Shown here: positions 46,909 through 56,771 of the stretch, one piece after another
Layout: each line of letters opens with the position of its first letter
Numbering within the stretch: position 1 is the first letter of the stretch
NCBI GenBank assembly: GCA_963775185.1
Contig: CAVZIE010000032.1
Coordinates: 310,001 to 374,000, forward strand
Direction: 5' to 3'
DNA from: JAPSGB01 sp963775185
GTDB lineage: Bacteria > Myxococcota_A > Polyangia > Polyangiales > Polyangiaceae
Length of the DNA: 64,000 bases
Program-made: the position numbers and the translations under genes
The notes under the pieces: generated by a model
What the model was told of the DNA's origin: nothing
Databases searched by the model: none
The model's input: the letters and a program-made list of their open reading frames with translations, nothing else

Positions 46909-48402
46909 AGACGACGCTGGTCGACGACGCGGACTTCGTCATCGTGGGCACCGGCGCGGGCGGCGCGACCGCCGCGCGCGTGCTGACGGCCGCGGGCTAC
47001 TCGGTGGTGCTGCTCGAAGAAGGGCCGCACCTGCTTCCCGGAGGAGCGGCCGACGGCGTTGCTCGACGCGATGAGCGCAGCGGTGCGCGACATGGGCACG
47101 CAGACGACCATCGGCGCGACTCCGATGCCGCTCCTGCAGGGACGCATCGTCGGCGGCAGCACGGCGATCAACTCCGGCATCATCTGGCGCATGCCCGACG
47201 ACGTGCGCGAGGACTGGACCGAGCGCTTCGGCCTCGGCGAGCTGGTGGACGCTGCCGAGCAAGAGCGCATCTACGGCATGCTCGACGCCGAGCTCGAGGT
47301 CGCCGAGACCGCGCGCGAGGTGCGCGGCGGCAACAGCCACAAGATGGAAGAGGCGTGCCGCATTCTCGGTCTGCCCGGCAAGCCGATCACGCGCAACGCC
47401 CGGCGCTGCAAGGGCCGCGCGCGCTGCCTGCAAGGGTGCCCCGAGGAAGCGCGCCAGAGCATGGACGTGAGCTACATCCCGCGCGCGGTTCGCGCCGGTG
47501 CGCGGCTGCACGCGCAGTGCCGGGCGCAGAAGGTGATCATCGAGGACGGGCGCGCAGTCGGCGTCAGCGGCGAGCAGCTCGATCGCGAACGGCGGGTCAC
47601 CGGCCACTTCGAGGTGCGCGCGCGCCGCGGCGTCATCATCGCCGCCGGTGCAATCCACACGCCGGTGCTGCTGAAGCACGCCGGCGTCGCGGGGCCGGTG
47701 GGCGAGCGCTTCCAGGCGCACCCGGGGTCCGCGGTGGTCGGACGTTTCGCCGATGTCATCGACATGGGCTTCGGCGCGACGCAGGGCTACGAGGTTCCGA
47801 TGCGCGCCCAGCGCTTCAAGATCGAGAGCCTGTCGCTGCCGCCGGAGATGCTGGCGACGCGCTTGCCCGGCGCCGGCGCCGAGTGGCAGGAGCGCCTGGC
47901 CGAGCTCGATCACTTCGCGCAGTGGGTGGTGCAGGTGCGCATGCGCGCCCACGGCCGCGTGAGCGTCGGCTGGGGCGGCAAGCCCGTCGTGCGCTACGAG
48001 CCGCTCGCCGAGGATCTCGCGACGATCCAGCGCGCCCTGGCCCTGATCTGCAAGATGATGTTCGCGGCGGGGGCGACCGAGGTGTATCCGGGCATCGCGC
48101 GCTTGCCGGAGGTGCTCCACGATCCGTCCGAGGTCGCGATCATCGAGAACGCGTCGATGCGCCGCGCCGACGTGCACATGATGGCCTCGCACCTGTTCGG
48201 CACGGCCTGCGCCGGTGCCGACCCGCGCACCAGCGTCGTCGGCCCGGACCTCGAGTGCCACTCGCTGCCCGGCTTGTTCGTCATGGACGCCAGCGTGTTC
48301 CCGACGAACCTCGGCGTGAACCCGCAGCACTCGATCATGACCGTGGTGTGGCGCGCCGCCGAGCAGCTCGCGAACCGCGCCCGCGACACCGCCGTGGCCT
48401 GA
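46905..48402 (+). CDS. GMC-family FAD oxidoreductase (one frameshift)
   Basis: About 498 aa. FAD motif DFVIVGTGAGGATAARVL; one base removed near 47043 joins EEGPHLLP to EERPTALLDAM. GRIVGGSTAINSGIIWR is the GMC signature 1. A Cys-rich insertion RRCKGRARCLQGCPEEA, found in fatty-alcohol-oxidase-like and cholesterol-oxidase-like members, follows. The C-terminus has HLFGTACAGADP and the catalytic His in NPQHSIM. Oxidises an alcohol, probably long-chain or sterol. Coupled to the small membrane protein and likely repressed by the upstream GntR regulator. Confidence 0.9.
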
Positions 48403-48416
48403 GCTCCAAGGGAAGG

Positions 48417-48453
48417 GATGCCGGTCCGGCGCGGAAGCGCGCGCCGACCGGCC
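48417..48453. repeat. Dispersed element with partial inverted partner
   Basis: GATGCCGGTCCGGCGCGGAA is followed at once by GCGCGCGCCGACCGGC, a degenerate reverse copy, giving a hairpin after the GMC gene. Confidence 0.8.
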
Positions 48454-48537
48454 GATCCGCGGCGGTGGCTGCCGTGGCGAGCGGCGCCCTGCGACGCCCG
48501 CTGCGCAGCGTGAAGATCGCGCCGCCGGGGCGGGCGC

Positions 48538-48573
48538 TTGACAGATTCTAGATATGACTATAGATATATCTGT
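48538..48573 (+). promoter_or_regulatory. Promoter with inverted repeats for the PadR gene
   Basis: TTGACA (48538-48543), 17 bp, then TAGATA (48561-48566). ACAGAT (48541-48546) and ATCTGT (48568-48573) form an inverted repeat with a 21-bp spacer that brackets the -10, and AGATATATCT inside is itself palindromic. Autorepression by the PadR protein is the simplest reading. The ATG at 48554 lies inside the promoter and cannot be the start. Confidence 0.65.
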
Positions 48574-48589
48574 ACGACGCATCGACAAG

Positions 48590-49219
48590 ATGGGTCGATT
48601 CAATGGAGAAATGAACGAGATGTTCTACGAAGAAGAAGACGCCCTGCGCCGGTTCGCGGCGGTAGGGCGCGGGCGTGGCGGCCGCCATCGCCGCCATCAT
48701 GGCGGTCGCGGCCCGGGCGATGGTGGCGGCGACTGGCCGCGCATGTTCGGCGACCGGCCGCAGCGACTCGATCGCGGCACCAGTCGCTTCCTGGTGCTCG
48801 ACGCGCTCGCGGATGCGGAGCGTCACGGCTACGAGATCATGCAGGAGATCGAGACCCGGAGCCGCGGCGCGTACCGGCCGAGTCCCGGGGTGATCTACCC
48901 CACGCTGCAGTTGCTCGACGAGCTCGGCATGCTGCGGGCGATCGATCGCGACGCCAAGAAGGTCTACGCCATCACCGCCGCCGGCAAGGCGGAGCTGGAG
49001 GCGCACCGTGAAGAGGTGAAGCTGTTCTACGATCGGTGCGAGGACGCGTCGGGCGGGCACGACGCCGATCTGCGCGAGGTGATGCACCGCGTGCGCCGCG
49101 TGCTGCATGCGTTCCGGCGCGCCGCGCGCCGCGGACAGCTGACACCGGCGGTGGTGGCGCAGGTACGCGCGACCCTCGACGGCGTGGCTGCGAAGCTTGA
49201 AGCGCTGATCGAGGATTGA
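48590..49219 (+). CDS. PadR-family transcriptional regulator with Arg/His/Gly-rich N-terminus
   Basis: 209 aa from ATG 48590; GGAGA at 48605-48609 would suit ATG 48620 better. The N-terminal extension is Arg/His/Gly-rich (RGRGGRHRRHHGGRGPGDGG) and may bind metal or nucleic acid. The PadR winged helix follows: FLVLDALADAERHGYEIMQE, SPGVIYPTLQLLDELGML and KKVYAITAAGKAEL, then a helical dimerisation end. PadR proteins repress efflux or stress genes and are released by small molecules. No target gene is adjacent, so it may act only on itself or at a distance. Confidence 0.88.
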   Translation: MGRFNGEMNEMFYEEEDALRRFAAVGRGRGGRHRRHHGGRGPGDGGGDWPRMFGDRPQRLDRGTSRFLVLDALADAERHGYEIMQEIETRSRGAYRPSPGVIYPTLQLLDELGMLRAIDRDAKKVYAITAAGKAELEAHREEVKLFYDRCEDASGGHDADLREVMHRVRRVLHAFRRAARRGQLTPAVVAQVRATLDGVAAKLEALIED

Positions 49220-49303
49220 TTCCGCCCCTCCGCCCTGCACGCCCGCCTGCGCGCGGCAGTACGTGCGGGTCCTCGCAGACTTGCGGAAGCTCCGCCTCGC
49301 TCT

Positions 49304-50149
49304 CTACTGGGTGAACGTGGCGACGAGCGGCACGCCGGCGTCGGCAAGTGCCGCCGACAAGTCGATCTCGAGCGTGTTGCCGGTCACACAGTAGGGGAAG
49401 TTGATGCCCTGCCAAGTGAAACTGGTCCCGCTCGTCGTGAAGGGCCCCGACCCGGAACCGGTCGTGGCAGCTTGGGCGGTCCACTCGCAGTGGCAGTCAC
49501 TGCCTTGGTCGGTGCAAGTTCCCATTGCTCCCGACCCGTACAACGAAATTTGAGCATAGTTGCAACTGTTGAGCGTGAGACAGCTCTTTGGCCCGTCGCT
49601 CACGAAATGCTCCGAGGGGACGACGCCCGAAAACTCCATCGTGCCGGTCACGATGATTTGACCGAGCCCCACCTTCCCTTCGTACCAGGAAGTCGTCGAA
49701 CCAGTGGAAGGGGTGCCACACCCCGGGCTCTTCGCAGCGGTCACTGCCGGCGAACACATCGAGGTTGCCTTCCAGGTTCCGGTCGGGATAGTGCCTCCGC
49801 AAGCCTTGAAGCCAGCGATGGTGGCGGTGCAGGCGGCCGACGGCCCCGCAGCGCCGCCGGCTCCGCCCGCGCCGCCGGCTCCGCCAGTCGATGCTCCGGC
49901 GGCTCCGCCAGTCGATGCTCCGGCGGCTCCGCTCGATCCGCCCGTCGATGTGCCAGCGGAGCCCCCGGTCGATGCGCCCGCCGAGCCGCCAGCGTTGGTG
50001 CCCCCTGCGCCACCGCTGCTCGTTCCGCCGCTGCTCGCGCCGGCCTGGCCGCCGCTTCCGCCCGCGCCGGAGCCGTCGCCTCCCCCGCATGCAATCAGCA
50101 GCACCGCAAGCCCGCCCATCACTGACAAGATCCCGAAGTGTTGTCTCAC
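49304..50149 (-). CDS. Lipoprotein with Gly/Ser/Ala linker, unknown function
   Basis: 281 aa from GTG 50149, with GGAGA a few bases upstream; ATG about 30 bp further in is also possible. Lipobox LIAC, then an 80-residue linker of GGSAGAST-type units. The folded domain begins ACTATIAGFKACGGTIPTGT and has eight or more Cys (TSMCSP, SPGCGTP, SCLTLNSCNYA, GTCTDQG, CHCEW, PYCVTG), so it is disulfide-rich, with beta strands such as GQIIVTGTMEFSG. Its start and 'GGTIPTGTW' resemble other lipoproteins in this window. No function assigned. A longer upstream frame overlaps hypF and is rejected. Confidence 0.75.
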   Translation of the reverse strand: MRQHFGILSVMGGLAVLLIACGGGDGSGAGGSGGQAGASSGGTSSGGAGGTNAGGSAGASTGGSAGTSTGGSSGAAGASTGGAAGASTGGAGGAGGAGGAAGPSAACTATIAGFKACGGTIPTGTWKATSMCSPAVTAAKSPGCGTPSTGSTTSWYEGKVGLGQIIVTGTMEFSGVVPSEHFVSDGPKSCLTLNSCNYAQISLYGSGAMGTCTDQGSDCHCEWTAQAATTGSGSGPFTTSGTSFTWQGINFPYCVTGNTLEIDLSAALADAGVPLVATFTQ

Positions 50150-50225
50150 GAGGAAGTCTCCATCGACGCAGCCTAGGTCGTCCGCAAGGCCTTGAACAGT
50201 GCGTTGCCACGCGCAGCGCGCCACC

Positions 50226-50247
50226 GATACCGCGCCGGACCGGCATC
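50226..50247 (-). repeat. Dispersed intergenic element, copy
   Basis: GATACCGCGCCGGACCGGCATC, between divergent genes. Confidence 0.85.
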
Positions 50248-50299
50248 GGGCGTCAGGCCCAGCCTTGACCGGGGGGAAGCGGCGTGGTGTCGAAGATCG

Positions 50300-52548
50300 G
50301 TGGACGACGCGCGACGGCTCTCGATCCGCGTGACCGGCGTGGTGCAGGGCGTCGGGTTCCGTCCGTTCGTGTACGGGCTGGCGACGCGCGCGGGGCTCGC
50401 CGGCTCGGTGTGGAACGAGGCGAGCGACGTCGTGATCGAGGTCGAGGGCCCGCCGGCGGAGCTCGACGCGTTGGTGGTGGCGCTGCGCACGGCGGCGCCG
50501 CCGCTGGCGCGCGTGGAGTCGGTGACGGTGGCGGCGATCGCGCTCGCCGGCGAGCGCGGCTTCCGGATCGTGGCAAGTCGTGGTGCGAGCGGGCGGGACG
50601 TGGCGCTGTCGCCGGATGTGGCGACGTGCGACGACTGTCTGCGCGAGATCCGCGATCCGTCCGACCGGCGCTACCGGTACGCGTTCACGAACTGCACGAA
50701 CTGCGGGCCGCGACTGACGATCATCACCGGCGCGCCGTACGATCGCGAGCGCACGACCATGGCGTCGTTCGTGATGTGCGATCGCTGCCGCGCCGAGTAC
50801 GACGATCCGCGCGATCGGCGCTTCCACGCGCAGCCGGTCGCGTGTCCGGCGTGCGGACCGCGACTCGCGTTGCGCGACCGATCCGGCGAGGAGATCGCCT
50901 GCGAGGATCCGATCGCCGAGACGGCGCGGCGGCTCCTGGGCGGCGGCATCGCCGCGATCAAGGGCCTCGGCGGCTATCACCTCGCGTGCGACGCGCGCAG
51001 CGAGGTGGCGGTGGCGGAGCTCCGGCGACGCAAGCATCGCGACGAGAAGCCGTTCGCGGTGATGGTCGCGGACGTGGCGGCGGCGGCGCGCTTGTGCGAC
51101 GCGACGCCGGAAGACGCCCTGTGGCTCGCGTCACGTGAACGGCCGATCACGCTGATGGAGCGGGGCGCGGGGGGCGATCTGCGCTACGGGCGTCGCGCCG
51201 GGGCTTTCGCGGGTGGGCGTGATGCTGCCGTACACGCCGCTGCACCACCTGCTGCTCGCCGCGGCCGAAGGCGCGCCGCTGGTGATGACGAGCGGCAACC
51301 GCTCCGACGAGCCGATCGCGTTTCGCGACGAGGACGCGCTCGCGCGGCTCGCGGACATCGCGGACGTCTTCCTGGTCCACGACCGCGCGATCCATATCCG
51401 CTGCGACGACTCGGTGGTGCACGGAGGCGTTCCGCTGCGGCGATCACGCGGCTTCGCGCCGGGCACGATCCGGCTCGCGACGCCGCTGGCGCGGCCGGCG
51501 CTCGCCGTCGGCGGGCAGCTCAAGAACGTGTTCGCGCTGGGGCGCGGCGACCGCGCGACGCTGTCTGGGCATGCCGGCGATCTCGACGAGCACTCGGCGT
51601 ACGAGGCGTACGTCGCCGGCATCGCGCACTATGAGCGGCTGCTCGAGATCGCGCCCGGGCTCGTCGTTCACGATCTGCACCCGGATTATGCCTCCACGCG
51701 CTACGCCCTGCAGCGCGGGCTCGAGACGCTGGCGGTGCAACATCATCACGCGCATCTGGCTGCGTGCATGATCGACAACGAGCTGACCGGCCCGACCATC
51801 GGCGTGGTGTTCGACGGCATGGGCTACGGCAGCGACGGCGGGTTGTGGGGCGGCGAGTGGCTGGTCGGCGACGCCCGCGCGTTCGTCCGTGCCGCGCATC
51901 TGCGCGAGGTCGCGCTGCCCGGCGGCGATCGCGCGGCGCGCGAGGGCTGGCGCATGGCCGTCTCGTACCTGCACGCGGCCGGCGCGCCGCTCGTCGTCGA
52001 GGGTGCCAGCCCCGACGCCGTTCGCGTGATCGAGCAGATGATCGTCAAAGGCATCAACGCGCCGCTCACGTCGAGCGCCGGACGCCTGTTCGACGCGGTC
52101 GCCGCGCTCGCCGGCGTCGCGGATCGCTCGAGCTACGAAGGCCAGGCCGCGATGCGCCTCGAGGCGCTGGCCGCGACCGCGCTTGCGGCGCGGGGACGCT
52201 TGCTATCCCTATCCGTTCGTCATCGACGACGACGGAGCGATCGATTGCCGTCAGCTCGCCGTCGCCGTGCAGCAGGACCCGGCCCCGGCGGAGCGCGTCG
52301 CCGCACGCTTCCACGTCACGCTGGCGCGCATCGTCGCCGACGTGTGCGTGCGCCTGCGCGACGAGCACGCGACCAGCCAGGTCGCGCTCACGGGCGGCGT
52401 GTTCATGAACGCCGTGCTCGCCCAGCTCGCCGCCGAGGCGCTCCGCGACCGCGGGTTTCGCGTGTTCACGCACCGCCGGATTCCGTCGAACGACGGCGGC
52501 CTCGCGCTAGGACAGCTCGCCGTGGCCGCCGCGACGCTCGCAGGATGA
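50300..52548 (+). CDS. hypF: Carbamoyltransferase HypF (two frameshifts)
   Basis: About 748 aa from GTG 50300 with single bases removed near 51190 and 52195. Makes the carbamoyl donor for the cyanide ligands of [NiFe]-hydrogenase. Domains in order: acylphosphatase (VTGVVQGVGFRPFVYGL), two zinc fingers (CDDCLREIRDP...CTNCGPR and CDRCRAEYDDP...CPACGPR), YrdC-like (LGGGIAAIKGLGGYHLACDA, GVMLPYTPLHHLLL) and a Kae1-like domain with VQHHHAHLAACM and TGGVFMNAVL. All expected motifs are present. No other hyp or hydrogenase gene lies in the window, so partners must be elsewhere. Confidence 0.95.
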
Positions 52549-52716
52549 GGGCGATCGCGCGGCGCCGCTCGAGGCCCGGGCTGCATCACGCACCCCCGGC
52601 GCCTGCTTGCCGCGCCCGGATTTCGAGTCCGGCGCCGCCTTATCCGGGTTATCCTGGCGGATAGCGAAGTCAGGGCGGTGGCGTGCCCGGATTTCCGCAT
52701 CGAAAGGCTCGGCGCG

Positions 52717-53775
52717 ATGAAGAAGGCTCCTGATGTCGGTCCGGCGCGGAACCGCGCGCGCATGCTTGTCGCCGTTGGCGCGCTCGGTCTCGCCGTCGTC
52801 TGCCCGTCGCTCGCGCGCGCGGAGCCGGCGCCGGCTGACAAGGCGATGGCCACCCAGCTGTTCGACGACGGGCAGAAGCTGATGGGCGAGAAGAGCTACG
52901 CCGCCGCGTGCGGCAAGTTCCACGAGAGCCAGCGCCTCGATCCGCAGCTCGGCACGCAGCTGCACCTGGCCGATTGTTACGAGAAGGCCGGCAAGACCGC
53001 GAGCGCGTGGGCGGCGTTCAAGGACGCGACGGAGATCGCGGCCAAGCGCGGCGACGCTCGCGAGAGCGTCGCGCGCGATCGCGCGGCGGCGCTGGAGGCG
53101 CGGCTCGCGCGCCTGACGATCCAGGTGAGCGCCGGCGACACGCCGGGCCTCGAGGTGCGTCTCGACGGGGAGGTCATGGGCCGCCCGGCGTGGGGCGCAG
53201 CGGCGCCCATCGATCCCGGCGCCCACGCCATCGTCGTGAGCGCGACCGGGCACGAGCCGCGGAGCTACGACGTGACGATCGCCGCCGCGGAACAGAAGAC
53301 GCTCGCGGTTGCGCTGGGCGCGGCCGTCGAAGCGCCGGCGCCTGCGCCCGCGCCGCCTCCGGTCACCGCGCCGCCGCGCGCGCCCGCGCCGCCGCCGGTC
53401 ACCGCGCCGCCGCCGGCGGATTGCGGGACAAGCGCGGGCTCGAGCACGAAGACGCTCGGATACGTCATGGTCGGTGTCGGCGTCGTGGGCGTGGCCGTGG
53501 GCGCCGTGACGGGCGCGATGGTGCTCGGCAAGAAGAGCACCATCGACAGCGAGTGCGACGCGAACAAGGCGTGCAGCCAGGCGGGCCTGGACGCCGCCGA
53601 TTCGGCCCGGACGCTGTCGACGGTGAGCACAGTTGGCTTCATCGTCGGTGCGGTCGGCGTCGGCGCGGGGGCGATCTTCATCGTCTCCAGCGGCGGCAAC
53701 AAAGCGCCGCGGACGGCGCTGACCACGAGCATGGCGCCGGGCGGGGCAGGGGTATCGCTGGTGCGGACGTTCTGA
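52717..53775 (+). CDS. Exported TPR/PEGA-like protein with membrane helices
   Basis: 352 aa from ATG 52717 (MKKAPDV), with GAAAGG upstream. A copy of the dispersed element lies inside the n-region of the signal peptide and is translated as DVGPARNRA. After ARAEP comes a TPR-like pair (LFDDGQKLMGEKSYAAACGK, QLHLADCYEKAGKTASAWAA), a PEGA-like beta domain (GLEVRLDGEVMGRPAW, GAHAIVVSATGHE), a Pro-rich linker (PPPVTAPPRAP) and two membrane helices (TLGYVMVGVGVVGVAVGAV; TVGFIVGAVGVGAGAIFIV). This layout is common in myxobacteria next to kinases, as here; function unknown. Confidence 0.8.
   Translation: MKKAPDVGPARNRARMLVAVGALGLAVVCPSLARAEPAPADKAMATQLFDDGQKLMGEKSYAAACGKFHESQRLDPQLGTQLHLADCYEKAGKTASAWAAFKDATEIAAKRGDARESVARDRAAALEARLARLTIQVSAGDTPGLEVRLDGEVMGRPAWGAAAPIDPGAHAIVVSATGHEPRSYDVTIAAAEQKTLAVALGAAVEAPAPAPAPPPVTAPPRAPAPPPVTAPPPADCGTSAGSSTKTLGYVMVGVGVVGVAVGAVTGAMVLGKKSTIDSECDANKACSQAGLDAADSARTLSTVSTVGFIVGAVGVGAGAIFIVSSGGNKAPRTALTTSMAPGGAGVSLVRTF
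52732..52757 (+). repeat. Dispersed element copy inside a coding region
   Basis: GATGTCGGTCCGGCGCGGAA followed by CCGCG, one base off consensus. The only copy in the window that appears to lie within a translated gene start rather than between genes. Confidence 0.85.
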
Positions 53776-53820
53776 TGCGGCGCGCCGTGATCGGACGGTC
53801 CGGCGCTTGGGTGACGGCAG

Positions 53821-53845
53821 CGCGGTTCCGCGCCGGACCGGCATC
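53821..53845 (-). repeat. Dispersed intergenic element, copy
   Basis: CGCGGTTCCGCGCCGGACCG followed by GCATC, between the TPR and kinase genes. Confidence 0.9.
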
Positions 53846-53894
53846 CCCATCCCCCAGCCGACAGCGGCGGTCGGGGCTCCGCCAGACGGCGCCC

Positions 53895-55849
53895 ATGATC
53901 TCGCTGGACGTCGACGACGACGCCCTTGGCGCGATGGAAGGCGCCACGGTCGCGTCGCAGTTCGACGCGGGCGTCGCGTATCGGCTGGAGCGGGTGCTCG
54001 GCGTGGGCGGCATGGGCGTGGCGTTCTTCGCCATGCGCGTCGCGCCGGACGGCGAGTCGTCGGTGGTGATGAAGCTGGTGAAGCCGAGCGTCGTGCGCGC
54101 GTCGGGGCAAGCCGCGACGCTGCTCGTGAGCAAGGAGGCGGTGGCGCTGGGGCGGCTGAACGAGCGCGTGCCGGCCACGCCGTTCGTGGTGCGGTTGATC
54201 GACACGGGCACGGTGGACACGCTGGTCGGCGGACAACCGGTCACGTTGCCGTGGCTGGCGGTCGAGTACGTGCACGGCGGGCCGGAAGGGACGACGCTCG
54301 AGGAGCGCGTGAAGTTCAGCGTGCGCTACTCGCAGGCGGCGTTCGATCCGGAGCGCGCGGTCGCGGCGGTGGAGGCGCTCGGCGCCGGCCTGGCGGCGAT
54401 CCACGAGGTGGGAGTGATCCATCGCGATCTCACGCCGGGCAACGTGCTGTGCTGCGGCGCCGGCGAGGACGAGATCTTCAAGATCGCCGATTTCGGCATC
54501 GCGCGGCCGAGCGGCATGGCTGGCGACCTTCGGCGGCGTGGCGCTCGGCACGCCGGGCTACGCCCCGCCCGAGCAGTTCGGCGCGGATCCGGCGTCGATC
54601 GTCGCGGCGAGCGACGTGTTCAGCTTCGCGTGCGTGATCTACTACCTGCTGACCGGGGAGCCCTACTTCCGCGTGAACACGCCGGCGGAGGGCGTGGTGA
54701 CGGTAAGTGCGTCCGGCGCGGCGGCGGCTGACCGACGCGCGAGCGTTGTGCGCCGAGCTGCGCGCGCGCCCGTCGGCGTGTGCGGCGGTGGACGCGGAGC
54801 TGGCCCACGCCACGGCGCTCGATCCGCTGCAGCGGCCGCAGAACGCGACGGCGCTCGCGCGCCTGGTGGTCGCGGCGCTGCGTCCGCCGAGCCGGATGCG
54901 ACCGTCGGAGCGGCACTATCCGAGCCTCGCCGGCAGCCGCCCGACGCTGATGAGCGGATGGCGCTGGACCACGCGGCACAATCCGGGCGACGACGTCGTG
55001 GTCCGGCGCGTGTCGTGGGATGGCGACGGGCGCTGTCTCGCCGCGACCGATCGCGGGCTCCGGTTCTGGAACGGGACCGTGTGGCAAGACACGTCGCAGA
55101 GCGGCGTGCCGTCACCTGACCACATCCGCTTCGCCCACAAGCTGTCGGCGGGTCAGTGGCTGGTAGGCGGCGCCGGCGGCTATCTCGCGGTGTACGGCCA
55201 GAACGGCGTGCAGGAGGTGCTCGCGCCGCCGGACGGGGACGTGACCTTCGAGGCCGCGAGTGGCGACATGCTGGATCTGGGCGTGCTGGTCGGCACGCGG
55301 CCGGGAGCGCCGCCGCTGCTGTATTCCGTGTGCGGCCGCCGGTGGCTCAGGCCGGCGTCGCTCAGCCGTGCGGCGTCGGTGTCGTCGCTCGCACGCCTGC
55401 GTGACGAGACCTGGCTCGTCGGCGGGCGCACGCCCGACGACGCGGGCTTCGTCGCGCGCTACCGGCCGCTGATGTGGGACGTCTCGAAAGTGGAGGCGCT
55501 GGCCGCGCGCGCGTACATCGCGGCCGATGCCCACGCGGAGTCCGGCGTGGGCGTGGTTGCGGGCAGCGGCGGCTGCACCCTGCGCTTCGACGGCGAAGCG
55601 ATGACGCCCTCCGTCGTGCCCGGCGAGCCGCACCTGTCCGCCGTCGCTCTCGACCCGTTCGGGCGGTGCTGGGCGGCGAGCACCGGCAAGCTGTGGCTGC
55701 AGAGCAAGGATCGACCGCAGGACTGGACGCTGATCTGGTCCGAGCCCGGTTGGGCGGTCCCAATCGTGAGCCTGTCGGCCGGCGCCGGCATCGTGGTCGC
55801 GATGAGCGCCGACGGCGGCATCCTCGAAGGCTGCATCGGCGGGCGCTGA
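53895..55849 (+). CDS. Eukaryotic-type Ser/Thr protein kinase with propeller-like C-terminus (two frameshifts)
   Basis: About 651 aa with single bases removed near 54525 and 54712. Kinase domain: Gly loop VLGVGGMGVAFFA, invariant Lys in VVMKLVKPS, catalytic loop VIHRDLTPGN, DFGIA and the APE-equivalent TPGYAPPEQFG. The C-terminal about 350 residues contain repeated beta blocks with Trp (RRVSWDGDGRCLAATDRGL, LSAGQWLVGGAGGYLAVYG, LRDETWLVGGRT, LDPFGRCWAASTGKLW), suggesting a beta-propeller sensor or docking domain. No membrane helix, so a cytoplasmic kinase. The upstream TPR protein is a plausible partner. Confidence 0.9.
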
Positions 55850-55856
55850 GCGCGCG

Positions 55857-56771
55857 TCAGTCGATCAAGACGTCGCGGAACAGGCCGCTGGACACCCCGC
55901 TCCGGAAGCCGCTCATCACCGAGGCGGCGGCGTCGGCTTCGCTCATCTCCGATAGCTGCGGCGCGACGCGTTCGATCGCCGCCGAGAGCGTGGCGCCGGC
56001 GGCGAGCGCCTCGAACAGCGTCGCCATCGCGGCTCGTCGAGCTCGAGGCGCCAGATGCGTCGTGCCGGTGCGGTAGACCGCGACGTGCGTCGCGGCCGGC
56101 CCGGGAACGTCCGGCGACTCGTCGTGCCGGACGGCGTGGAAGAACGCGTTCGCCGGGTAGTCGAGGTGGAGCAGCACGAGCGACGGGTTCGCCGCGAGGC
56201 GCACGTCCGGCCAACCCTCCGGCGGGATGCGCGCGAGATCGTCGGCGCTGATGACGCTCGACGTGGGGGCGTGGATCACCCTGACAATCGCCCACTCGAG
56301 CGTCGCGAGATCGGCGGCGAAGCCGGGACCGCAGCAGCTCGGCCATGCGCCGCCCGTAGGCGTTCAGGTTCGGGCCGGTGGAGGGAAAGCGCGCGATGTA
56401 GCTGCGGCACAGCGCGTCGAACGCCGCTTCGCCGAGGTGGTGCTGGAGCACGGGATAGTCGTCGGCGAGGCACTCGACGAGTCGCGCGTGGTAGCCGCGG
56501 CGGTAGATCTCCAGGCGCTCGAGGGCGGTCAGGCGATCGCTCGGCGTGACCAGCGTCGGCGGCCGAGCGCTCGTCGACCGGCGCGGCGTCGCTCTCCGGC
56601 GTGGTGACGATGGCGGCGAACCACTGCTGCTGGGCGCGCAGATCGAGCGTCGCCGGGAGCCAGGCCGGCGCGACGCCGTGGCGGCGCGTGCGCGGACATA
56701 TCGAAGTGCGCCGGCGTGGCGCTGGCGCGCTCGTGGGTGCCGATGGCGTCGGCGGTGGCCTCGCGCTTCAT
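55857..56771 (-). CDS. bufC: Bufferin-cluster partner protein (DUF2063/BufC-HvfC-like, three frameshifts)
   Basis: About 304 aa with single-base removals near 56670, 56560 and 56290. After a variable N-terminus the DUF2063 DNA-binding-like domain appears: LRAQQQWFAAIVTTPE, RLEIYRRGYHARLVECLADD, YPVLQHHLGEAAFDALCRSY, FPSTGPNLNAYGRRMAELL. The C-terminal half (WPDVRLAANPSLVLLHLDYP, HVAVYRTGTTHLAPRA) is the usual second domain. In characterised systems this protein presents the precursor to the DUF692 enzyme. Its ATG overlaps the stop of that enzyme's gene. Confidence 0.85.

Noticed and set aside
49304..51037. Long leftward gene across the hypF start
   Set aside because: The part beyond 50149 is an Arg-rich antisense shadow of hypF; a lipoprotein start with ribosome-binding site exists at 50149.
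50300..52548. Part of a hydrogenase maturation cluster
   Set aside because: No other hyp or hydrogenase gene occurs on either side within the window.
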